From positions 63,249 through 127,248 of the forward strand of contig NZ_LFIP02000007.1 in the NCBI RefSeq assembly GCF_001189235.2: a DNA stretch of 64,000 nt, given 5' to 3'. Source of the stretch: Bradyrhizobium embrapense (lineage in GTDB: Bacteria; Pseudomonadota; Alphaproteobacteria; Rhizobiales; Xanthobacteraceae). A program made the position numbers and the translations under genes. Shown here piece after piece: positions 58,820 through 64,000 of this stretch; the first letter of the stretch is position 1; the number at the start of each line of letters is the position of its first letter. The notes beneath the pieces are model-generated. The model saw only the letters and a program-made list of their open reading frames with translations. It was not told where the DNA came from and did not search any database.

Positions 58820-59346
58820 ATTTCTTGGGCCGTTGCTGCCTGCGCAGCTTTGCCTAGACATCACAGGCGGCGTTCACCTTTCGACAGGTAAGACCGAGCG
58901 CTGGTATGTATTGGCTTTGAGGCGAATGCATTGCTCGTGGGCGGAATCCCCAGGGCATTTTTTTGCCCGGCCAGCGCCCCGTCGCGATCTCGCGCAGCGA
59001 ACGTGTGTCGCCGACGGATTTCGAGGAACGCCGGCAAGATCCACAAAATCTGCATCGTCAATCGTTGGGAGCTCGCGGCCACGGGAGAGCGATTTCCGTG
59101 TTGCCAGCACAGCTTTGGCGCTTGGCTGTGATATGCCCGCCGAATGAGCCGCGCCGCGCAACTCCCCGGTAAAGATGCTCGGATCGGGCACCGAGCCCAT
59201 CATGCTCGGACCACCCCCGTCCAATCTTGGTAAGATGATCATAGCACATTTGAGATCGTCGACACCGACCGTGTGATTAGGCCGGCTAACAAGACGCTCA
59301 AAAAGTGCGCTGCTCTGAAGATTCTCTGCCGCCAATCAGCAAGCAC

Positions 59347-59376
59347 GTCAGCTTCTGGAAAGGCCAAAAGGCATGA
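59347..59376 (+). promoter_or_regulatory. tts-box-like site without an effector gene
   Basis: GTCAGCTTCTGGAAAGGCC at 59347 shares its first 16 bases exactly with the tts box of nopD. The frame after it (59383-59574) is only 63 codons with no domain. Perhaps a leftover promoter of a lost effector. Confidence 0.35.
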
Positions 59377-59773
59377 GATCACGTGGAAAACATGACGCAC
59401 AACGCGTCTCGATCACGGTGTAGTACGCGACTATCAAAGAACGAGAGCAACACGTACGTCTGCTCCTCTCGAAGGTACTTAGCTGATTGTAAAGGCCCTC
59501 GGCTTGAATTGCATGCGGGTCAGCTCAAAGAGCTTGAATCGCACGCGGCGGCACGTTGTATTATCTCAGAGTAGCTAACAAGGGAGTCCGAAAGGACTTC
59601 CTGTTGCTGCCGTGATGAGACGCTGATGCGGTCGGTATGTGTGCAGCAGAGACCAACTCCACTGTTGCCACCATCATCTATGAGATGACGCGAAGGAGGA
59701 ACGCTCGACACCAGATCTGCCCGACATGATCCTTCGCAATTTGAATTTGCGGTAAAATCCTTGCCGCAAATAA

Positions 59774-59877
59774 CCGTCGGCAGCCTCCCTCTGTCGACGG
59801 AAGCTGGCGCGATGCTTAGCAGCCTCGCTCCCCCAGACGGACTTCGCCCGGCCATCGATCAGGCCGGGCTTTTTTTT
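59774..59877 (+). ncRNA. Putative sRNA with CCTCCC loop, copy 2
   Basis: CCGTCG (59774-59779) pairs with CGACGG (59795-59800) around a loop containing CCTCCCTC. A further CGCTCCCCC stretch follows near 59825, then a terminator: GCCCGGCC (59846-59853) with GGCCGGGC (59862-59869) and eight T. Layout and loop match copy 1 at 38456-38567. Confidence 0.55.
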
Positions 59878-60433
59878 GCTGCCCATGAAAAGCGTAGTTT
59901 GAGGCGTTCTAGCCGGCGTATAATGATTGCGCAGAGTTGAGAACGAATTTGAATTGCTCGTGGGTCCATCAGACCGGCTGGGTCTGTCGCGATCAAACCG
60001 CTTACAATTCGTACGATGATATGCGACAGTGGTGACCGATCGACGCATTCGAGCGACTGCGGCCTTAAAACTTCCACATGGCGTCGCGAAGCTGCGCTTG
60101 CGAGCACCTTCTCGATCACGACAATATGTGTTTAGTACCCGCATCGGGAGCACGGGTGGGTCGATTTGCTTTGAGAGCTCTTAGATCTCTCAAAAATCGC
60201 ATTTCGCGGAAGCCGCTTGCTCATATTTATGCGATTGCTGCCTCGAAGGGCTTGAATCGCACGCAGCGTCATATTGTACGATCTCACGGCGATGATCCCT
60301 AGCGGACGAGCGAAGCCAAACCGGAAATCCGGAGCGATCGCATGAATCAGCCGCGCGTCCAACGCCCGCGATGAGACTTAGTTCGATGGCATTTCCTCTC
60401 TAATGAACACGGCGCGATAGCGCATCGGCGATA

Positions 60434-61966
60434 TTGTTGCCAGAAGATGGGATAATGACGGCCGATATTGTTGATGTATGTGTAATCGGGAGTGGCGCCA
60501 GCGGCTCGACGGTCGCTCACGAGATCGCACAACGCGGATTGCGAGTACTTCTTCTCGAGCAGGGACGAACACTTCCTCCCGGCGCTTCGCTGGCGAACGT
60601 CCAAAATGGCATGGATAGCGCCCTGGTGCAGTCTGCGGCAGGAACGTTGACGCCGTTCGGGCGTCCGTGGACCGTCTGCGCGCTCGGCGGCGGAATGACT
60701 TTGTATGCCGGGATAGCCTTCCGCTGTCGCGCCATCGATTTTGACGCACGAGCGCATGTGGCCAGGGACGCGCTCGACCCGAGCTGGCCAATCGACTACA
60801 CGGACCTACGCCCATTCTATGATGAGGTGGAACAGCGCGTGGGAGTAGCCCGCCTGGCCGGAGCGGATCCGCTCGAGCCGCCGAGCGATCCCCCCGTTCT
60901 GCCACCGCACAAATACAGTGTGCAGGGCCAGTTGATCGCCGATGCCGGGGCACGCCTGGGCCGGCTGCCGTTCCCCACTCCATTGGCAATCAACTCGATC
61001 CCATATCGCGGCCGGCCAGCTTGTCACTGCGAGGGACCATGCAACGAACATCTGTGCCCGAGCGGCGCGAGGGCCGACGCACGCTCGCCGTTCAGGGGTA
61101 TCGCCCTGCCGCCGGACGCGCTGACGATTGCGCTTGGCAGCAAGGCCGTCCGCATCGATCTCGGCAACGTCAGTCGCGCCGATGCGGTGGAATGGATAGA
61201 CACTCTCAACCGACAACGCGCTCGGGTCCGCGCCCGCTGCGTTGTACTCGCGGGCAACGCGGTACAGTCTGCCGCCCTGCTCCTACGCTCGGCGCAACAG
61301 GCAGCGCCCAACGGCATCGGCAACGCATCTGGCATGGTAGGCAGTGGCATCTCGTTTAAGATCAGCGGCTACGTGACCGGTAGGACCACGTTGAATCCGC
61401 CGACCACGCCCCAGTCCGGCCACCCCTTCTCCACTGTCGCGGTGTCCGATCACTACCTGGACGACGAGGCGCCTTCGGGGCTCGGCGGAATGATCTACGA
61501 AGCAAGTCAGCCCGAACGCACGGATTCCGGCGAGATAAGGCTACGGCTGCATTTTTTGGCGGCCGATCAGCCCATGCGCAACAACACGGTCCGGCTGGCC
61601 ACCAGCCGGGACGGGCTGGGTTTGCCCAAGATCATTCTCGATTACCGGACCCACCCCCTCGACAAGCGCCGACTAGGCTACTTGTCGCGACATGCGTCGA
61701 ACTTGCTGGCCGAGGCAGGGGTAAAACAAGTCGATTATCAAGATTCCAATTATCAGTTCGGCAGCGGACATCTGCATGGCGGCTGTCGGGCAGGAAGAGA
61801 TCCGACACAATCGGTGGTTGACCCTTGGGGCCGCGTGCACGACATCGACAATCTCTATGTCGCGGATGGCGGCTTCTTCCCCTATGCCGGGGGCGTCAAC
61901 CCGACCTTCACCATTCAGGCGAACGCGCTGCGGATCGCTCGAAGAATAGTCACGCAGCTGACGTAA
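60434..61966 (+). CDS. GMC-family FAD oxidoreductase
   Basis: A 510-residue flavoprotein. The FAD motif is CVIGSGASGSTVAHEIA at about residue 12, and the C-terminal GMC motif is GSGHLHGGCRAG with the active-site His, then GGVNPTFTIQANALRIARRI. A cysteine-rich patch near residues 195-210 (CHCEGPCNEHLCPSGA) resembles the loop of GMC alcohol and sugar dehydrogenases. These enzymes oxidise a CH-OH or CH2OH group. It starts a tight operon with a class III aminotransferase 20 bp on and a sulfotransferase. The start TTG/ATG near 60434 is uncertain; an ATG at 60455 (MTADIVDVCVIG) is an alternative. Confidence 0.82.
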   Translation: MLPEDGIMTADIVDVCVIGSGASGSTVAHEIAQRGLRVLLLEQGRTLPPGASLANVQNGMDSALVQSAAGTLTPFGRPWTVCALGGGMTLYAGIAFRCRAIDFDARAHVARDALDPSWPIDYTDLRPFYDEVEQRVGVARLAGADPLEPPSDPPVLPPHKYSVQGQLIADAGARLGRLPFPTPLAINSIPYRGRPACHCEGPCNEHLCPSGARADARSPFRGIALPPDALTIALGSKAVRIDLGNVSRADAVEWIDTLNRQRARVRARCVVLAGNAVQSAALLLRSAQQAAPNGIGNASGMVGSGISFKISGYVTGRTTLNPPTTPQSGHPFSTVAVSDHYLDDEAPSGLGGMIYEASQPERTDSGEIRLRLHFLAADQPMRNNTVRLATSRDGLGLPKIILDYRTHPLDKRRLGYLSRHASNLLAEAGVKQVDYQDSNYQFGSGHLHGGCRAGRDPTQSVVDPWGRVHDIDNLYVADGGFFPYAGGVNPTFTIQANALRIARRIVTQLT

Positions 61967-61986
61967 CGAGCGCAACGGAGAGGGTT

Positions 61987-63294
61987 TTGTCGATCAGCAC
62001 GCCTACTGCCGCCGTGACCGCGACCGACGGGCATGGATCGGCACTGCGACGCGCCCTGCGCGTCACCGCTTCGCAGAAGTGGGACCTCAACAAGCGTTTT
62101 CCGGTCGTGATGACGCGCGCGTCAGGCGCGCATGCATGGGACATCAATGGAAAGCAATACGTCGATTTCACTTCCTGTAGCGGTGCCGCACCGCTTGGGG
62201 CCGGATACGAGCCGGTCGTGGCGCACGCAGCCGCTGAGATGCGCCGCACCGGCGGGATTCTGCCCGGACCGCTGTCCGTGCACCGGGTCGAACTGGCCGA
62301 ACGGCTGGCGGAGATCTTCCCCGTCGCGGAACGCTCAATGTTTTTCCGCACCGGATCTTGCGCTACCACCGCAGCCGTGCGCCTTGCCCGCGCGTTCACG
62401 GGCATCAACCATGTACTGACCAGCGGATATCACGGCTGGCATGACTGGCAGTTGCAGGACCGCCCCGAGATGGGGCTGCCCAATCGGGACCGCGACAGCG
62501 TGGACTTCCGCTACAACCTCGACTTGCTCGATCAGCTGGCAAGTGTCCAGCGCGTCGCCGCGGTGATCGTCACCCCGGAGGTCAACTTCTTCCCGCCAGA
62601 ATACCATCAGGAACTGCAGAGACTGGTGCATCGGCACGGCGCCCTGCTTGTCCTTGACGAGGTGATGACCGGATTCCGCTACGCGCCTGGCGGGTACCAC
62701 ATGGCGGTCGGCCTCACGCCCGATTTGATTACACTGAGTAAAGGACTGGCGAACGGAATGGCGCTGTCGGCAGTCGCGGGCCGGGCGGACGTACTGGCCG
62801 CGGCCGAAAAGACATACATGGGAAACACCTACCAGCGCGAAGTAACCCCGTTCGCCGCTGCATTGAGCACCCTGCACGCCCTGCGCGACGGGACCGCGCT
62901 GGCCCGGATGCGCGAGGTCGGCGAGCAATTGATCAAGGGGCTCAACGGCGTCTTCACAAGACAGCAAGCCGCGGCATGGGCGTTTGCCTGGCCCACCATG
63001 TTCGACGTCGTATTTGCTGACCCCGAGCTTGGCCATGCCTTCTTCCAGGAAATGTGGGCTCGGGGCTTCCTGATGCAGTATGGCGGGCGTTTCATGCCAT
63101 CGGCAGCAGTGTCCGACACCGATGTGCAGGCCGCCGTCGAAGCAGCTGGAGAGGCCCTTCCGGCAGCGCTGTCCCGCATGGAGAACCCGGCTCGCGACCC
63201 GGATCCGGTCGCAGCTGCAGTACGGTTTGCCAGAGATCATTTCGTTGCCACCCCGGGAGCGGTTCGGCGCTGGTTCAATGCGCCCGTCCACTGA
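61987..63294 (+). CDS. Class III PLP aminotransferase, GSA-aminomutase-like
   Basis: A 435-residue enzyme. Motifs are FTSCSGAAPLGAGYEPVV, TGSCATTAAVRLARA, GYHGWHDWQL, DEVMTGFR and the PLP lysine in ITLSKGLANGM. The TTG at 61987 is preceded by GGAG six bases away and fits better than the frame's upstream part, which lies in the GMC gene. Related enzymes transaminate aldehydes, including the 6'-aldehyde of paromamine in neomycin/butirosin synthesis, where a GMC-family dehydrogenase makes that aldehyde. The pairing here strongly suggests alcohol to aldehyde to amine. Not hemL: housekeeping GSA aminomutase would not be beside a GMC enzyme. Confidence 0.82.
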   Translation: MSISTPTAAVTATDGHGSALRRALRVTASQKWDLNKRFPVVMTRASGAHAWDINGKQYVDFTSCSGAAPLGAGYEPVVAHAAAEMRRTGGILPGPLSVHRVELAERLAEIFPVAERSMFFRTGSCATTAAVRLARAFTGINHVLTSGYHGWHDWQLQDRPEMGLPNRDRDSVDFRYNLDLLDQLASVQRVAAVIVTPEVNFFPPEYHQELQRLVHRHGALLVLDEVMTGFRYAPGGYHMAVGLTPDLITLSKGLANGMALSAVAGRADVLAAAEKTYMGNTYQREVTPFAAALSTLHALRDGTALARMREVGEQLIKGLNGVFTRQQAAAWAFAWPTMFDVVFADPELGHAFFQEMWARGFLMQYGGRFMPSAAVSDTDVQAAVEAAGEALPAALSRMENPARDPDPVAAAVRFARDHFVATPGAVRRWFNAPVH

Positions 63295-63325
63295 CCAGCA
63301 CACATGTCGAACAGAGAGCAGGGCC

Positions 63326-64000
63326 ATGTCGCAGCCGGATACATTTTCCACATCGCCGGTGCTGCTCGGCGGTGACAACCGGTCGGGCACCACCCTGCTG
63401 AGTATCGTGCTCGACTCGCATCTGGATCTGGTAGCCGGGCCAGAGATCGACTTCCTCGAACCGCCCAACCTCGGGCCGCACATTGTTGGTGCCATCGATC
63501 AGCTTGCGGCCGCCGATTCGTGGGGCATGGGCACAAGCAAGAACACAATCGATCCGTTCTGGTATGACGGGATGCATTTTGTGGTGCAGTGCCGCCGCTT
63601 CGGTCTCGACTTCGATGACGTGCGCGAACTTGTCGGCAAGGTCATGGTCGTCACGGGCAATGACATTGTCTCGTTCGCCGACCGATGCCATCTCATTAAC
63701 GAGATCGGTGAGTTGCGCCGTGCGCGCAGCGGAGCGCAACGCTGGGGATTGAAACTGCAGCGGAAAATCACCCGGGTCGATGACTTCGCCCGCCTGTGGC
63801 CGCGTGCACATTTCGTGCATATCGTGCGGGACGGCCGTGACGTTGCCGCCTCTCATCTGAGGACAGTTCCTGACTGGGGGTACCGAACAATTGCTGATGC
63901 TGCGCAGGGTTGGTTTGAAGTGGTGTCCCGGCCGCACAGAATCGCGCCGCCTGGCCGTTATCTCGAGGTGCGTTACGAGGACCTTGTAAGCAGTCCCCAC
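63326..64000 (+). CDS. Sulfotransferase, cut by the window edge
   Basis: An open plus frame from the ATG at 63326 runs to the edge, 225 codons. The 5'-PAPS loop is LLGGDNRSGTTLLSIVL near residue 13, and the 3'-phosphate motif is HIVRDGRDVAASHL near residue 170. It begins 31 bp after the aminotransferase stop. Family members sulfate hydroxyls or amines of glycans and small molecules using PAPS. NodP/NodQ could provide PAPS. It is distinct from the sulfotransferase at 15367-16626 (different loop residues). Acceptor unknown; a product of the two upstream enzymes is the natural guess. Confidence 0.8.
   Translation, partial: MSQPDTFSTSPVLLGGDNRSGTTLLSIVLDSHLDLVAGPEIDFLEPPNLGPHIVGAIDQLAAADSWGMGTSKNTIDPFWYDGMHFVVQCRRFGLDFDDVRELVGKVMVVTGNDIVSFADRCHLINEIGELRRARSGAQRWGLKLQRKITRVDDFARLWPRAHFVHIVRDGRDVAASHLRTVPDWGYRTIADAAQGWFEVVSRPHRIAPPGRYLEVRYEDLVSSPH

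Larger units (their letters stand above)
58820..60433. other. Gene-poor stretch with sRNA copy 2 and repeat relics
   Basis: A 153-codon minus frame (58874-59335) has no domain or ribosome site. Two relics end with LESHAA...IS-type C-termini (near 59530-59577 and 60248-60297), 34 of about 41 bases alike. A tts-like site is at 59347. The sRNA copy occupies 59774-59877. Confidence 0.4.

Noticed and set aside
58874..59335. 153-codon minus frame
   Set aside because: No ribosome site, no domain, and overlapping plus frames of similar length; left as uncertain non-coding.
62335..63495. 386-codon minus-strand open frame
   Set aside because: Antisense to the class III aminotransferase, whose catalytic motifs read on the plus strand.
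1..64000. tRNA gene or island attachment site
   Set aside because: I looked for T-loop motifs (GGTTCGAATCC and variants) on both strands and found none that fits a cloverleaf.

Overview
The window looks like part of a Bradyrhizobium symbiosis island. It carries nodP and nodQ (sulfate activation for Nod-factor-type sulfation), a type III effector of the NopD/Ulp1 protease type behind a tts-box-like site, a fragment of an SKWP-repeat effector, and a complete fixL-fixJ-usp-fixK block beside a fixNOQP-GH cluster. It also has hemN, a decayed IS630-type insertion sequence, many small orphan genes and long gene-poor stretches. All of this is read from protein motifs and gene order; no database search was run.

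Layout: 1-4500 is effector and insertion-sequence debris. A sigma-54-type promoter followed by a hairpin (4555-4676) may make a small RNA. 5200-8830 holds queD, a frameshifted MFS carrier, and a Tat-exported amine oxidase with a small secreted partner. 10158-11808 is a Ni/Co permease with a cobalamin riboswitch upstream. 12010-16626 holds nodQ, nodP and a sulfotransferase. 17308-22572 holds a MarR regulator, small genes and nopD. 22661-27871 is the fix terminal-oxidase cluster: fixN, fixO and fixG are broken by indels (fixN also by a nonsense codon), fixH is truncated, fixI and fixS are absent, and only fixQ and fixP are intact. 27940-37943 carries small genes with FixK-type boxes, then fixL, fixJ, usp, fixK, a hemerythrin and hemN, all intact. 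38456-41296 holds a putative anti-Shine-Dalgarno sRNA and metE with its own cobalamin riboswitch. 42460-48898 holds a secreted unknown, a nuclease, an exported carbonic anhydrase and a lone bioF. 51081-58819 holds a flavin monooxygenase-like protein, an MFS exporter with an extra domain, an orphan binding protein and a Crp/Fnr regulator. 59774-59877 is a second copy of the sRNA. 60434 to the right edge is a tight GMC oxidoreductase - class III aminotransferase - sulfotransferase operon.

How it may fit together: FixL/FixJ/FixK sense low oxygen and probably still control hemN, usp and several small genes through TTG-N8-CAA boxes, although the linked oxidase genes have decayed. NodP/NodQ make PAPS, the donor for both sulfotransferases. 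The last operon resembles the oxidase/aminotransferase pair that turns a sugar CH2OH into CH2NH2 in aminoglycoside pathways, here followed by a sulfotransferase; this is the best candidate for an undescribed pathway. Two cobalamin riboswitches link the Ni/Co permease and metE to B12 status.
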